From Sporobacter sp942492735 (lineage in GTDB: Bacteria; Bacillota; Clostridia; Oscillospirales; Oscillospiraceae), in NCBI GenBank assembly GCA_942492735.1, contig OW818648.1, positions 744,001-808,000 on the forward strand: DNA of 64,000 nt, read 5' to 3'. The notes beneath the pieces are model-generated. The model ran no database searches. It saw only the letters and a program-made list of their open reading frames with translations, and was not told the DNA's origin. Positions 8,049 through 17,393 of the stretch are shown here, piece by piece. Within the stretch, counting starts at the first letter, position 1. Each line of letters starts with the position of its first letter. The position numbers and the translations under genes are program-made.

Positions 8049-9962
8049 CTACACCATTAGCTCGCTGATGAGGTCGGCAAAGTGCGAGGGGTCGTCAAGG
8101 GCGACACCGGCGATGAGCTGAGACTGACCGTAAAGCAGCTCGGCGTATTTTTTCGCTTTCTCCTTGTCTGATGAGACGGTGTCTTTTAGCGCCGCAAAGA
8201 CGGGATGACTCGCGTTGAGCTCCAGCACCCGCTCGGCTTTGATGTTTTCTGACGGACCACCCTGGAGGGAAGCGAAGTAGCGCTCCATTTCAAGACTGAC
8301 GCCGCCTTGTGTTGTCAGACATACGGGGTGAGACTTGAGCTTATGCGAGAGTTTTGCCGAGGCGATTTTCCCGCCAAGGCTGTCTTTGACGAAATCAAGG
8401 ATTTCCTTATTTTCCGTCTCCAGCTTTTCCGTCTCGTTTTTCTCGTCCTCGGTCTCCAACCCAAGATCGTCGTCATTGACCGATTTAAATTCCTTGTCCT
8501 CAAACTTCATCAGCGTCCGGACGACGAATTCGTCGACATCCTCCGTTAGGTAGAGAATTTCAAAGCCTTTCTCTCTCACACTTTCCGCTTGCGGGAGTTT
8601 ATCGAGTTTCGCCGCGTTTTCTCCGCAGGCGTAATAGATGTATTTCTGGCCTTCCTGCATGTTTTTGACATACTCGGCAACGGGGATGAGCTTTTCAGCC
8701 TTAGACGAATAGAACATAATGAGGTCAGAGAGCAGATCCTTATTCATGCCGTAGCCGTTCAATATGCCGTATTTCAGCTGAAGGCCGAAGCTTTTGAAGA
8801 ACGTCACATATTTGTCATACTCATTATCCATGAGCTTTTTCAGCTCGGCTTTGATCTTCTTTTCGAGATTGGATGCGATCACCTTCAGCTGGCGGTCATG
8901 CTGCAGCATTTCGCGCGAGATATTAAGCGACAGATCCTGCGAGTCGACAACACCGCGCGCAAAACGGAAATGCTCGGGTAGAAGGTCGGCGCAGTGCTCC
9001 ATGATCATGACGCCGGAGGTATAAAGCTGGAGGCCTGCCTTGTATTCACGCGAATAATAGTCATACGGGGCTTTGGCAGGAATGAAGAGCATTGCCTTAT
9101 AGGTGATGGTACCCTCGGCGCTGATGCGGATAACAGACACAGGGTCCTCCGTGTCGTAAAATTTTTCTTTGTAAAACTGAATGCACTCCGCATCGGAGAC
9201 CTCACTCTTGGCGCGCTGCCAAATGGGAATGCGGCTGTTGACAACGGCCTCTTCGGTGTAGTCTTCCCACACCTTCTTTTTGTTGCCGTCCTTATCGGTC
9301 TCCGTGCCCTCCACCTGTCGGGACTTCGTCAGTTCCATCACGATCGGCCAGCGGATATAGTCGGAGTATTTTTTGATGATCCTGTGGAGCTCGTGCTCCT
9401 CAAGGAATTCGCTGTAGTTTTCGTCATCCTCGTCGGACTTCATTTCAATAATAATTTCTGTACCGACCGCGTCCTTTTCGCACGGCGCAATCGTGTAGCC
9501 CTCCGAGCCTGTCGACACCCACATGTTGGCATCACTCTGTCCATAAGCGCGCGAGATAACCGTGAGCTTCTCCGCGACCATGAACGCTGAGTAAAAGCCG
9601 ACGCCGAACTGCCCGATGATGTCGATGTCCTCGCTTTTTTCGGTCATATCCTTTTTAAACTGAAGAGAGCCGCTGCGCGCGATGACGCCGAGGTTCGATT
9701 CGAGTTCATCTGCCGTCATGCCGATGCCGTTGTCGGCGATGGTCAAGGTCCGCTTTTCCTTGTCTGCTTTGATGGTAATTTTAAAGTCGTCGCGGGACAG
9801 CCCGACTTTGTCATCGGTCAGCGAAATGTAGCAGAGCTTATCGATGGCGTCGGACGCGTTGGAGACGATCTCACGCAAAAAGATTTCCTTATGCGTGTAG
9901 ATCGAGTGGACCATAAGGTCGAGGAGCCTTTTTGACTCAGACTTGAACTGCTTTTTTGCCAT
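8049..9962 (-). CDS. htpG: Molecular chaperone HtpG (Hsp90)
   Basis: This is an ATP-dependent cytosolic dimeric chaperone of 637 residues, the normal length. The GHKL ATPase domain is complete: REIVSNASDAIDKL (about 30-43), ADNGIGM (about 78-84) and GQFGVGFYSAFMVAE (about 117-131). The middle domain has the conserved ALLFIPAKAP-like MLFIPAKAPYDYY segment and the C-terminal dimerisation region is intact. AAGGAGG lies 11 nt before the ATG at 9962. No CIRCE operator (TTAGCACTC/GAGTGCTAA) was seen upstream, so HrcA control is not supported. It is monocistronic by position, with its own terminator. Confidence 0.97.
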   Translation of the reverse strand: MAKKQFKSESKRLLDLMVHSIYTHKEIFLREIVSNASDAIDKLCYISLTDDKVGLSRDDFKITIKADKEKRTLTIADNGIGMTADELESNLGVIARSGSLQFKKDMTEKSEDIDIIGQFGVGFYSAFMVAEKLTVISRAYGQSDANMWVSTGSEGYTIAPCEKDAVGTEIIIEMKSDEDDENYSEFLEEHELHRIIKKYSDYIRWPIVMELTKSRQVEGTETDKDGNKKKVWEDYTEEAVVNSRIPIWQRAKSEVSDAECIQFYKEKFYDTEDPVSVIRISAEGTITYKAMLFIPAKAPYDYYSREYKAGLQLYTSGVMIMEHCADLLPEHFRFARGVVDSQDLSLNISREMLQHDRQLKVIASNLEKKIKAELKKLMDNEYDKYVTFFKSFGLQLKYGILNGYGMNKDLLSDLIMFYSSKAEKLIPVAEYVKNMQEGQKYIYYACGENAAKLDKLPQAESVREKGFEILYLTEDVDEFVVRTLMKFEDKEFKSVNDDDLGLETEDEKNETEKLETENKEILDFVKDSLGGKIASAKLSHKLKSHPVCLTTQGGVSLEMERYFASLQGGPSENIKAERVLELNASHPVFAALKDTVSSDKEKAKKYAELLYGQSQLIAGVALDDPSHFADLISELMV

Positions 9963-10057
9963 TTTTCTATAAACCTCCTTGATAATTCAGGCATTTATAT
10001 TTATCTCCTTCACAGGAGTAAATGACGCTTGCCGTATTTTCCGATAGACACTAAAGT

Positions 10058-10080
10058 GTGGCGGGAACACGTCCCGCCAC
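10058..10080. repeat. GC-rich hairpin in the htpG-mreB gap
   Basis: Arms GTGGCGGGA and TCCCGCCAC are separated by five bases. It lies between the mreB stop codon and the htpG promoter region. There is no T-run next to it in the mreB reading direction. It resembles the cores of the GTAGGG-type repeats, though it lacks the leader. Confidence 0.5.
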
Positions 10081-10124
10081 CTCTTATTTTACAGCAAAAC
10101 CCTAATTTTTACAAGCATTGATCA

Positions 10125-11153
10125 TCAGGATTTCATCTGTTTTCTGCGGGCAAGGTTGATTGTGCCTTCATGCATGTCTCCAACGAGATCGAGCGATTTC
10201 CCGATGCCGTACCCGACGCAGAGCTCCGCATCATCAGCAATATGTGTGGGGATGTTTGTCCGGCTTTCTATGAGCTTATCAAAGCCCCAGAGGAGGCTGC
10301 CGCCGCCTGTGAGGATGATGCCGTTCTGCGACACATCGGCGACAAGCTCGGGCGGTGTGTTCTCTAACACGCGGTGTATTGTCTCGAGGATGCGCTCGGA
10401 CACCTCTTCGAAGGCTTCGAGTATTTCCGTCGTACCAATCGGGACGACGCGGGGGAGGCCAGTCATCAGGCAGCGGCCTTTGACCTCGACCATCGTCGAT
10501 TCAGGCCTCGGGAAGACGCAGCCGATGCTCTTTTTCAGTTCCTCGGCTGTACTGTCACCAATAAGCACGTTATGCTTACGCCGGATGTACTTGATGATGG
10601 CATCATCAAATGCCTCTCCGGCCGCCTTGATTGATTCGGACTCGACGACACCCGACAGTGACAGGACCGCGACGTCTGTCGTTCCGCCACCGATATCGAC
10701 GACCATATGACCGTCCGGCTTTGTTATGTCAATCCCCGCACCGACGGCGGCGGCGAGCGGCGCTTCCATAAGGTAGACCTTACGTGCGCCGGCCTCAATA
10801 CCCGCGTCGATGACGGCGCGCTCTTCAACCTCGGTAATACCCGAGGATACAGAAATGATGATGCGCGGCTTGAACAGGCTGAAATTGATGGCCTTCCTTA
10901 CGAGCTCCTTGAGCATGCGCTCCGTCATGTCATAGTCGGATATCGCTCCGTCACGCATTGGCCGGATCGCAACGATATTGCCTGGCGTTCTGCCCAGCAT
11001 ACGCTGTGCAGCCATGCCGACATTTAAAAGACGGCCTGTATTCTTGTCCATCGCCACAACAGAAGGTTCTCGCAGAAGGACGCCTTTACCCTTTGTCGCC
11101 ACTAAAACCGATGTCGTGCCGAGGTCAATCCCTATGTCTCTACCAAAAAGCAT
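10125..11153 (-). CDS. mreB: Rod shape-determining protein, MreB/Mbl family
   Basis: This bacterial actin polymerises under the membrane and guides cell-wall synthesis. The 342-residue protein shows the actin-fold ATP-binding signatures: phosphate-1 IGIDLGTTSVLV (about 7-18), phosphate-2 VVDIGGGTTDVAV (about 155-167) and adenosine motif GIILTGGGSLLWG (about 285-297). I chose the ATG at 11153, preceded by TGGGGG; the longer frame from 11177 has no ribosome-binding site. Unusually it is not next to mreC, which sits 23 kb away, so this may be the sole MreB or a second paralogue such as Mbl or MreBH; the sequence alone does not decide. Its neighbours are comF (upstream) and htpG (downstream). Confidence 0.93.
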   Translation of the reverse strand: MLFGRDIGIDLGTTSVLVATKGKGVLLREPSVVAMDKNTGRLLNVGMAAQRMLGRTPGNIVAIRPMRDGAISDYDMTERMLKELVRKAINFSLFKPRIIISVSSGITEVEERAVIDAGIEAGARKVYLMEAPLAAAVGAGIDITKPDGHMVVDIGGGTTDVAVLSLSGVVESESIKAAGEAFDDAIIKYIRRKHNVLIGDSTAEELKKSIGCVFPRPESTMVEVKGRCLMTGLPRVVPIGTTEILEAFEEVSERILETIHRVLENTPPELVADVSQNGIILTGGGSLLWGFDKLIESRTNIPTHIADDAELCVGYGIGKSLDLVGDMHEGTINLARRKQMKS

Positions 11154-11311
11154 TATAAACCCCCAAAATAAGTACACTGTATATCACAAATCACATTTGT
11201 AACCAGTCATAATCACTATCGTCTTTTTCGATATCCTCTGCCAATTATTATCAGTATTATAGTATAGACTTAAATCCGGATATCAAACCATGATGTTTGA
11301 ACTGTTTTTTA

Positions 11312-11962
11312 TCAGGCGCGGGCCAGCGTCGCACAGACGACAGATTCGGCACCGCTCATGAGCAGAACGCGGGCGCACTCGGACAGTGTTGACCCCGTTG
11401 TGATGATATCGTCGATGAGCAGGATGCGTTTGCCTTCGATCAGCTCCTGATCGCGAATCTCGTAGACGCCGCTGACATTGGCGCGCCGCATTTCTTTGTC
11501 TGTTATTGTTGACTGCGCCTGCACATGCGCCGTTTTGATGAGTGTTTCGACTGCCACGTCGTCGAGCTGCAGCGCAACCGCCAGTGCGAGCAGCATTGCC
11601 TGGTCATAGCCGCGCGTTTTGGCTCTTTTTGTACTTAAAGGCACCCATGTGATCAAATTGAATTTGCCGTCTAAATTCTCTTTAATGCATTTGGCCATGA
11701 TCTGGCCGTAGCAGTCGGCATACGCCGTGGCACCTTTGAACTTAAAGCGCAGAATCGACTTGCGCACATCACCCTCATATCGGAGCGGCGAAACGCATTC
11801 ATCGAAAAAGTCGCCTTTCTGACGCATCTGCGCGCCTTTTGTAAACGGCAGACCGCCTGCGCATTTTTCACATTGGCAATCCGAACTTTTCTGCAGAAGC
11901 TTGCCGCAGAAAACACACTTCGGCGGGAATAAGAGATCAAGAATATTTGATAAAATACCCAT
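11312..11962 (-). CDS. comF: ComF family protein, phosphoribosyltransferase-like
   Basis: The 216-residue protein has an N-terminal zinc-ribbon-like part with cysteine pairs (PPKCVFCGKLL at about 13-23, then CQCEKC at about 30-35) and a C-terminal type I phosphoribosyltransferase domain with the PRPP-binding motif ILLIDDIITTGST (about 180-192). ComF is needed for DNA uptake in naturally transformable bacteria and interacts with the ssDNA translocation machinery; its exact chemistry is unclear. GGGGG lies 8 nt before the ATG. It follows recD2 by 85 nt on the same strand, and comM and cinA are within 9 kb, giving a loose grouping of transformation-linked genes. A full com pilus operon is not in the window. 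Confidence 0.9.
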   Translation of the reverse strand: MGILSNILDLLFPPKCVFCGKLLQKSSDCQCEKCAGGLPFTKGAQMRQKGDFFDECVSPLRYEGDVRKSILRFKFKGATAYADCYGQIMAKCIKENLDGKFNLITWVPLSTKRAKTRGYDQAMLLALAVALQLDDVAVETLIKTAHVQAQSTITDKEMRRANVSGVYEIRDQELIEGKRILLIDDIITTGSTLSECARVLLMSGAESVVCATLARA

Positions 11963-12047
11963 AATAGAACCCCCATTCTGTTGCGATACAGCAATGCGAA
12001 ATTTATCTAAATTTCAGAAATGGACGCCAATTGGTCGATCATTGATC

Positions 12048-14255
12048 TCAAAAAGGTTTTACGAGTCTGGCGCGAAGCCCGCTGAACCGCCTCTGTCGCT
12101 TGTCGTTACCCACCATCGTCTCAATGACGCCCTGGTCTCCGACGATGATGAGCAGTTCTCTTGCTCTTGTTATCGCCGTATAAAGGACGCTGCGCACCAA
12201 AAGCTGCGGCGCGCCGGAGGATGCCGCCAGTATGACGGCGCGGTATTCGCTGCCCTGAGATTTGTGTACAGTCAGGGCATATGCCGGTTCAAGCTCAATC
12301 ATTTGCTCGAACAGATATGTGACAAGCTTGTCCTCATAATCGATCGTCAATGTCTCATGTGCAAAATCGATTTCTTTTATTTGGCCGATATCGCCGTTAA
12401 AAACGCCAGCCCCGCCATAAGTACCATTGGTACTTTTCCATATTATATCATAATTATTCCTGATTTGCATGACTTTATCGCCTTCGCGGAAGATATAATC
12501 CCCAAAGGTTTTCTCTTTTTTACCGTCTGACGGTGGATTGAGTGCCGCCTGAAGCCGAACGTTGAGGTTTTCCGTCCCTGTCTGGTTCTTGCGCGTCGGC
12601 GACAGCACCTGTATTTGAGACGGTTCAATCCCCATATTCTTTGGCAGCCTCTCGGCGCACAGCTCAATAATCGTCTCGAGAGACTTGTCCGTTGATGCGC
12701 GGCGCAGGAAAAAGAAATCAGCGGATTTTTCAGCCAGATCGGGCAGTATGCCTTTATTGATGAGGTGCGCATTTTTAACGATGCCGCTTTCATTGGCCTG
12801 TCGGAATATCTCTTTAAGAATAATCGTCCCGACCGCCTCGCTGCGGATAATGTCCGAAAAGACGTTCCCTGGCCCGACAGAGGGGAGCTGATCGGCGTCC
12901 CCGACCATGACCAGCCGGCAACCGGGTTTCATCGCGGCCAGGAGCGAGCGCATGAGGGATAAATCGACCATAGACGTTTCATCAATGATGACAGCATCGG
13001 CGTTCAGGGTGTTTGTTTCATCATGCTCAAAAACAAGCGTGTCGCCCTCACCGATACCAGCGCCGAGCATGCGATGAATCGTTGCCGCCTCACGGCACGT
13101 CAGCTCGCTCATTCTTTTGGCCGCTCGGCCTGTCGGTGCGCAAAGGAGTGTTTTTAGGCCAAGCTTGTCAAAGAGCGCAATGATGCCCCGAACGCAGGTT
13201 GTTTTCCCGGTACCTGGTCCGCCTGTGAGCACCATGACACGGCTTTTCGCCGCCAGTTCCACCGCTTGAAGCTGTGAGCGCGCGTAGGTGATGCCATATT
13301 CACACTCAACAGCCGTAACGAGACCGGCGACATCAGCATCATCCCTTACAGGATCATCCGCCATTGCAAGAAGCCGCCGTGAGACAAACTGCTCGGCCGC
13401 GTGGAAGTATTCCAGATAGCAGGCGTCCACTCCGGCGACCGCCTCGCGCACCATAATACCGCTTTCGCAAAGGGCATCAAGCGCGTCTGTCACCGCCTGA
13501 TGCCCGACATCAATAAGCTGATTTGTCGCGGCAACGAGCTTGTCGTACGGCAGAAAAGTATGGCCGTTATCTAAATTATGGCTCAGCTCAAATAGGACGG
13601 CCGATTCAACCCGCTCCGCGCAGTCGCACTCAAAGCCGAGGCTCAACGCCATCGCGTCCGCCTCTAAAAAGTCGGCGCCGAATTGCTCGCCCGTCATGAT
13701 ATAGGGGTTGTCCTGCACTGCTAAAAGCGCCTCGTCCCCGTAAATCTTAAAAAGCTTTATGGCTATCAGGGGTTTTAATCCATATAACGAGAGGAATTCC
13801 AGAAGACGCCGAAGGCCGACCTGCCGCCTGAACGCAACGCTGACCTCCTGGGCGCGTTTTGCTGTAATCCCGCGCACCTGGGAGAGCTTCTCCGGCTCAT
13901 TTTCAATAATTTCAAGCGTCTTATCACCAAATTTTTCAACGATGTCGCGCGCTTTGGCGGGGCCGACATTCTTGATGACGCCCGACGCCAGATAGCTGTA
14001 AATCGCGTCTTTTCCCGACGGCAACCGCCTTTCAACGAACGCCGCCTTGAACTGCTGGCCGTAGGCATGATGCGTTGCCCATGCGCCGCTGAGTATCAGC
14101 GCCTCTCCCGGATTAATGCCGGGCATGCAGCCAACAGCGGTCACAACACCTTCAGTCGTACTGACCCGCAGAACTGCATATCCGTTTTCAGGGTTCTGAT
14201 ATATAAGAGAGGCGACCGTACCCTCTATTTGTATGTACTGCCCAGCCTCGTCCAT
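12048..14255 (-). CDS. recD2: RecD2-type ATP-dependent DNA helicase
   Basis: This superfamily 1B 5'-3' helicase of 735 residues belongs to the RecBCD-independent RecD2 clade. It has the N-terminal OB-like and helix-hairpin-helix region (YLASGVIKNVGPAKARDIV, about 87-105), Walker A LTGGPGTGKTT (about 338-348), CAPTGRAAKRM, Walker B VIIDETSMVD (about 426-435), GDADQLPSVGPG, and the C-terminal UvrD-like motif LTVHKSQGSEYRAV. GGAGG precedes the ATG at 14255. RecD2 acts in replication-fork maintenance and mismatch and recombination repair in Gram-positive bacteria. No recB or recC is present, as expected for this clade. Confidence 0.95.
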   Translation of the reverse strand: MDEAGQYIQIEGTVASLIYQNPENGYAVLRVSTTEGVVTAVGCMPGINPGEALILSGAWATHHAYGQQFKAAFVERRLPSGKDAIYSYLASGVIKNVGPAKARDIVEKFGDKTLEIIENEPEKLSQVRGITAKRAQEVSVAFRRQVGLRRLLEFLSLYGLKPLIAIKLFKIYGDEALLAVQDNPYIMTGEQFGADFLEADAMALSLGFECDCAERVESAVLFELSHNLDNGHTFLPYDKLVAATNQLIDVGHQAVTDALDALCESGIMVREAVAGVDACYLEYFHAAEQFVSRRLLAMADDPVRDDADVAGLVTAVECEYGITYARSQLQAVELAAKSRVMVLTGGPGTGKTTCVRGIIALFDKLGLKTLLCAPTGRAAKRMSELTCREAATIHRMLGAGIGEGDTLVFEHDETNTLNADAVIIDETSMVDLSLMRSLLAAMKPGCRLVMVGDADQLPSVGPGNVFSDIIRSEAVGTIILKEIFRQANESGIVKNAHLINKGILPDLAEKSADFFFLRRASTDKSLETIIELCAERLPKNMGIEPSQIQVLSPTRKNQTGTENLNVRLQAALNPPSDGKKEKTFGDYIFREGDKVMQIRNNYDIIWKSTNGTYGGAGVFNGDIGQIKEIDFAHETLTIDYEDKLVTYLFEQMIELEPAYALTVHKSQGSEYRAVILAASSGAPQLLVRSVLYTAITRARELLIIVGDQGVIETMVGNDKRQRRFSGLRARLVKPF

Positions 14256-14419
14256 CCGTTTTCCTCCAGTAAAATGCGAAAATAAAAATATACTAATAAA
14301 GTATTGCGCTTTGATGAGGATGCATTGCGCGTGGCATAAACTGTAAATCCATTGTCGTCAGGGACTTTATAGCAGTTGCTATGCTGCCTGTGGGGTGTTG
14401 GCTGGCCGGGAGGAGCGGA

Positions 14420-14487
14420 GGAACGGTCAAGACCGTTCCCTACATGATGTGCGGTATTCCCCCGTAGGGAATGGGTTTACTCATTCC
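14420..14487. repeat. Inverted pair of GTAGGG-type palindromic repeats
   Basis: The left copy (14420-14443) reads as GTAGGG plus a GGAACGGTC/GACCGTTCC palindrome on the minus strand. The right copy (14464-14487) is GTAGGG followed by a GGAATG...CATTCC core on the plus strand. The two copies point towards each other. They occupy the 250-nt gap between cinA and recD2, which otherwise holds no gene. Confidence 0.7.
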
Positions 14488-14505
14488 ACACCGCGAGTAA
14501 CAGCG

Positions 14506-15759
14506 CTAGATCGCCAATCCTGTGAGATATCTTCTGATCATGTCAAGCGCGTGGCTGGACGACGCCGTCCGGATGCGCGAGCGGTCAAAGGCGAGCGACA
14601 GGCTGCGGCAATAGAGACCGTCCTCTGACGACAGGGCGACGAAGACTGTGCCGGGTTCAAGCCCGGTTTCATCGGAGTCAGGCCCGGCGATGCCGGTGAT
14701 GCCGATGCCGAGATCGGTGCCGAAGCGACGGCGAACCATCATCGCCATCTGTTCTGCCACATCGCGGCTGGCGACGCCTTTTTCCTTGATGAGTCCGGCA
14801 TCGATGCCGAGCAGCGACGTCTTTGTTTCTGTCGCGTACGTCACGACGCCGCCAAAAAAGACGCGGGATGCGCCCGAGATATCGGTGACGCGTTTTGCAA
14901 GCAGTCCGCCTGTGCAGGATTCAGCCGTCGCTAGCGTTTTGCTTTTTTCTTTCAGCAGCCCGACAACAGTGTTCTCCAGCGTGTCGGTATCAATCCCGTA
15001 TATAATATCGCCAAGAATGATGCGGACTTTTTCAAGGACAGGTGCCATCATTGCTTCGGCTTGATCTTTTGATACGGCTTTGGCCGTCAGGCGGAGCAGG
15101 ACCTCGCTGTCCTTTGCGTAGGGTGCCAGCGTCGGGTTCTCCATTTCGAGCATCATGTCCCTCAGCCGCGCTTCGACAGCGCTTTCGCCCATGCCGAAGA
15201 TGTGGATATTATGCGAATGAATTTGCGCGTCCGAGAGCGCCTTCAGATACGGAATGGCGCAGGAGGTGAGCATCTCCCGGCATTCTCTCGGCGGCCCGGG
15301 CAGCATGAGAACGTGCTTCCCCTCGGATTCAAAGGCGCAGCCCGGCGCTGTGCCGCAGCCGTTGTGAAATATCGTGCAGCCTTCGGGCAGGTACGCCTGC
15401 TGAAAATTGTTCTCGGTCATCTCCATATTGTGCAGGCGCAGTTCAAAGAAGTCGCGGATCGCTTTTGCCTCATCCTCGTTGAAAACAAGCTTCCTCCCGA
15501 ACGCTTCAGCCAGAGTCTCTTTTGTGAGATCGTCGCATGTCGGGCCGAGGCCCCCTGTCGTGATGATAATATCGGCACGGCCGCGCGCAATGGCGACCGC
15601 CTGCTTAAGCCGCTCCGGGTTGTCGCCGACGACCGTGTGGAAAAACACATTAATGCCGATTTCTGACAGCCCTCGAGAGACATCCTGCGCATCCGTGTTC
15701 GAAATATTTCCGAGCAGGAGCTCTGTACCGACACCAATAATTTCCGCTGTGTATGTCAT
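14506..15759 (-). CDS. cinA: CinA: ADP-ribose pyrophosphatase-like/NMN amidohydrolase
   Basis: The 417-residue protein has two domains. The N-terminal MoCF/COG1058 part (1-about 170) shows EIIGVGTELLLGNISNTDAQ and TTGGLGPTCDDLTKE. The C-terminal CinA/PncC domain (about 255-410) shows TAESCTGGLLAKRVTDISGAS, GGVVTYATETKTSLLG and GITGIAGPD, associated with nicotinamide mononucleotide deamidation. It is a pyridine-nucleotide recycling enzyme, historically linked to competence in pneumococcus and Bacillus. GGAGG stands before the ATG. It lies 77 nt downstream of thiI and is probably co-transcribed with it. The usual recA partner is not in the window. Confidence 0.95.
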   Translation of the reverse strand: MTYTAEIIGVGTELLLGNISNTDAQDVSRGLSEIGINVFFHTVVGDNPERLKQAVAIARGRADIIITTGGLGPTCDDLTKETLAEAFGRKLVFNEDEAKAIRDFFELRLHNMEMTENNFQQAYLPEGCTIFHNGCGTAPGCAFESEGKHVLMLPGPPRECREMLTSCAIPYLKALSDAQIHSHNIHIFGMGESAVEARLRDMMLEMENPTLAPYAKDSEVLLRLTAKAVSKDQAEAMMAPVLEKVRIILGDIIYGIDTDTLENTVVGLLKEKSKTLATAESCTGGLLAKRVTDISGASRVFFGGVVTYATETKTSLLGIDAGLIKEKGVASRDVAEQMAMMVRRRFGTDLGIGITGIAGPDSDETGLEPGTVFVALSSEDGLYCRSLSLAFDRSRIRTASSSHALDMIRRYLTGLAI

Positions 15760-15836
15760 ATGACGAATCCTCCATTATGTTGCCGAAATGTCTCTGTCTC
15801 AATATTAATGCCGATACTGGCCGCCGTCAATCCGAA

Positions 15837-17012
15837 TTATTGCACGTCAAGCATGATGCTTTCAATATTGCCGAAGGCCTCGTCGACAAGCGCCGTCATG
15901 TCGAGCGCCGCTTCTGCCTTGGTAACATCCTCGAGCCGCGGCTTTGTCCGCGGGTGGCGCGGTGTAAAAACGGTGCAGCAATCCTCGTACGGCAGGATGG
16001 ATGTGTCAAAGGTGCCGATCTTTACGGCTTTTTCGACGATCTCCTTCTTGTCGAGCCCGATGACTGGGCGCAGCACGGGCAGCGATACGCATTCCTCCGT
16101 GACGGCCATCGCATCGAGCGTCTGACTTGCGACCTGTCCAAGGTTTTCTCCCGTGACGATCGCCTTACAATCATTATAATCGGCAATTCTTTCCGATATG
16201 CGCATCATAAAGCGGCGCATAATAATCGTAAAAAGCTCCTCGGGGCATTTTTCCCGTATCTCTTCTTGAATATGTGTAAACGGCACAAGCTCAAGCTTGA
16301 GCCGCGAACAGTATTGCGTCAGTATCCTGGTCAATTCAATGACCTTCTCTTTGGCCAGCTCGGAGGTATACGGAAACGAAAAAAAGTGCACCGGCACGAC
16401 GGTGACACCGCGTTTGGCGATCATATAGGTCGAAACAGGACTGTCGATACCGCCCGATAAAAGCGAGACAACCCTGCCGCCCATACCAACAGGTATGCCG
16501 CCTGCGCCCTCTTCGCTCGGCGCGTGGACATACGCCGCGTAGTCCCGAACTTCGAGCTGGACCGTAAACTCCGGATGATGGACGTCGACCTTGACGTGCG
16601 GATATAAGTCATTGAGCTCCCCACCGACATATTGGGCCAGCTGAATGGACGTCATCGGGAAATTTTTATCCGACCGCTTCGCCTCGACCTTAAACGATTT
16701 TGCCCTGGACAATTCATCCCCCAGATAACGCCTTGCCGTTTCGAATATTGCATCCTTATCCTTTTCGCAAGCAGCGGCCCGCGAAACGGCGACGATGCCA
16801 AAAACCGTCTTAACAGCGCTGTAGGCCCTATCCATATCACATTCGCTGTTTTGCGGTTCGACGTATATTGTTGACTGGACGCTATATATCTTAAACTCGC
16901 CGAACGGTTTCAGACGGCGTCTGATATTTGATATAAGCTTATTTTCAAAGCTCCTACGGTTGAGCCCTTTGAGTACGAGCTCGCCTTGCTTGATTAAGAT
17001 CATGTCTTCCAT
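15837..17012 (-). CDS. thiI: tRNA 4-thiouridine synthase ThiI
   Basis: ThiI activates uridine-8 of tRNA with ATP for sulfur transfer and can feed thiamine thiazole synthesis. The 391-residue protein has an N-terminal ferredoxin-like plus THUMP region (about 1-165, with QGELVLKGLNRRSFE near the start) and a PP-loop ATPase domain with LLSGGIDSPVSTYM (about 180-193). As in many Bacillota, the C-terminal rhodanese domain of the E. coli enzyme is missing, so a partner cysteine desulfurase must supply persulfide. No such gene is adjacent: upstream lie only repeats and the comM remnant. AGGAAG precedes the ATG at 17012. Confidence 0.95.
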   Translation of the reverse strand: MEDMILIKQGELVLKGLNRRSFENKLISNIRRRLKPFGEFKIYSVQSTIYVEPQNSECDMDRAYSAVKTVFGIVAVSRAAACEKDKDAIFETARRYLGDELSRAKSFKVEAKRSDKNFPMTSIQLAQYVGGELNDLYPHVKVDVHHPEFTVQLEVRDYAAYVHAPSEEGAGGIPVGMGGRVVSLLSGGIDSPVSTYMIAKRGVTVVPVHFFSFPYTSELAKEKVIELTRILTQYCSRLKLELVPFTHIQEEIREKCPEELFTIIMRRFMMRISERIADYNDCKAIVTGENLGQVASQTLDAMAVTEECVSLPVLRPVIGLDKKEIVEKAVKIGTFDTSILPYEDCCTVFTPRHPRTKPRLEDVTKAEAALDMTALVDEAFGNIESIMLDVQ

Positions 17013-17047
17013 TGTTACTTCCTATCTATACCGTATTCATGTTTTAT

Positions 17048-17160
17048 CGTCGGGCGCATCATCCTTGACGCGCCAATTTACCCTTGTTTTCGTAGGGCGC
17101 GACGACTCGGCGCGCCGTTGTTGCCCGTTTTCGTCGGGCGGGATGCCCACATCCCGCCGC
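17048..17160 (+). repeat. Three tandem copies of the GTAGGG/GTCGGG-type repeat
   Basis: Three consecutive units begin with CGTCGGGCGC (17048), CGTAGGGCGC (17091) and CGTCGGGCGGG (17132). Each closes on its own palindromic core (GCGC..GCGC, GCGCG..CGCGC and GGCGGGAT..ATCCCGCC), and they are separated by pyrimidine-rich spacers ending in TTTT. Spacing is about 41-43 nt. The array lies just upstream of thiI and beside the comM remnant. No open frame is supported here. Confidence 0.75.
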
Positions 17161-17246
17161 CGTTCCTCTAAGGTACTGCGCGACTATAATATCTCAAACA
17201 ACGCAGCGGGAGCAAGCCCCAGCCTTACATATTTTATTCCGTTAAT

Positions 17247-17393
17247 CTAGTTGTCATCCCTGAAATCATATGTCCTATGGATTTCCGTACATTCGATCAT
17301 TTAATCACAGCTCACATCGGGCAGCGTCGGCTGGCGCTTAGACTGCATGCTCCTGCCAGCGCCCCGCGGCCCGACCAGCAGCATATTTTCAAG
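17247..17393 (-). pseudogene. comM: Degenerate comM fragment with internal deletion
   Basis: On the minus strand this stretch aligns to the intact comM gene 2-3 kb away at roughly 80% nucleotide identity (my count over about 115 nt). It starts near comM residue 212 and covers the Walker A region (GPPGAGKS in comM, GPRGAGRS here), then the segment up to TEIH (comM residue 249). It then jumps in frame over about 245 residues to the comM C-terminus (RTYDFRDEN in comM, RTYDFRDDN plus stop here). One Glu codon has become TAA, which now ends the upstream PHP gene. It is non-functional as a helicase and marks an old partial duplication or integration event. Confidence 0.85.

Noticed and set aside
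9963..10124. CIRCE heat-shock operator upstream of htpG
   Set aside because: No TTAGCACTC/GAGTGCTAA inverted repeat is present; only a GC-rich hairpin near the mreB end.
17048..17160. CRISPR-like direct repeats
   Set aside because: Only three units with variable cores and near-identical leaders; spacing and structure are those of intergenic hairpin repeats, not repeat-spacer units.
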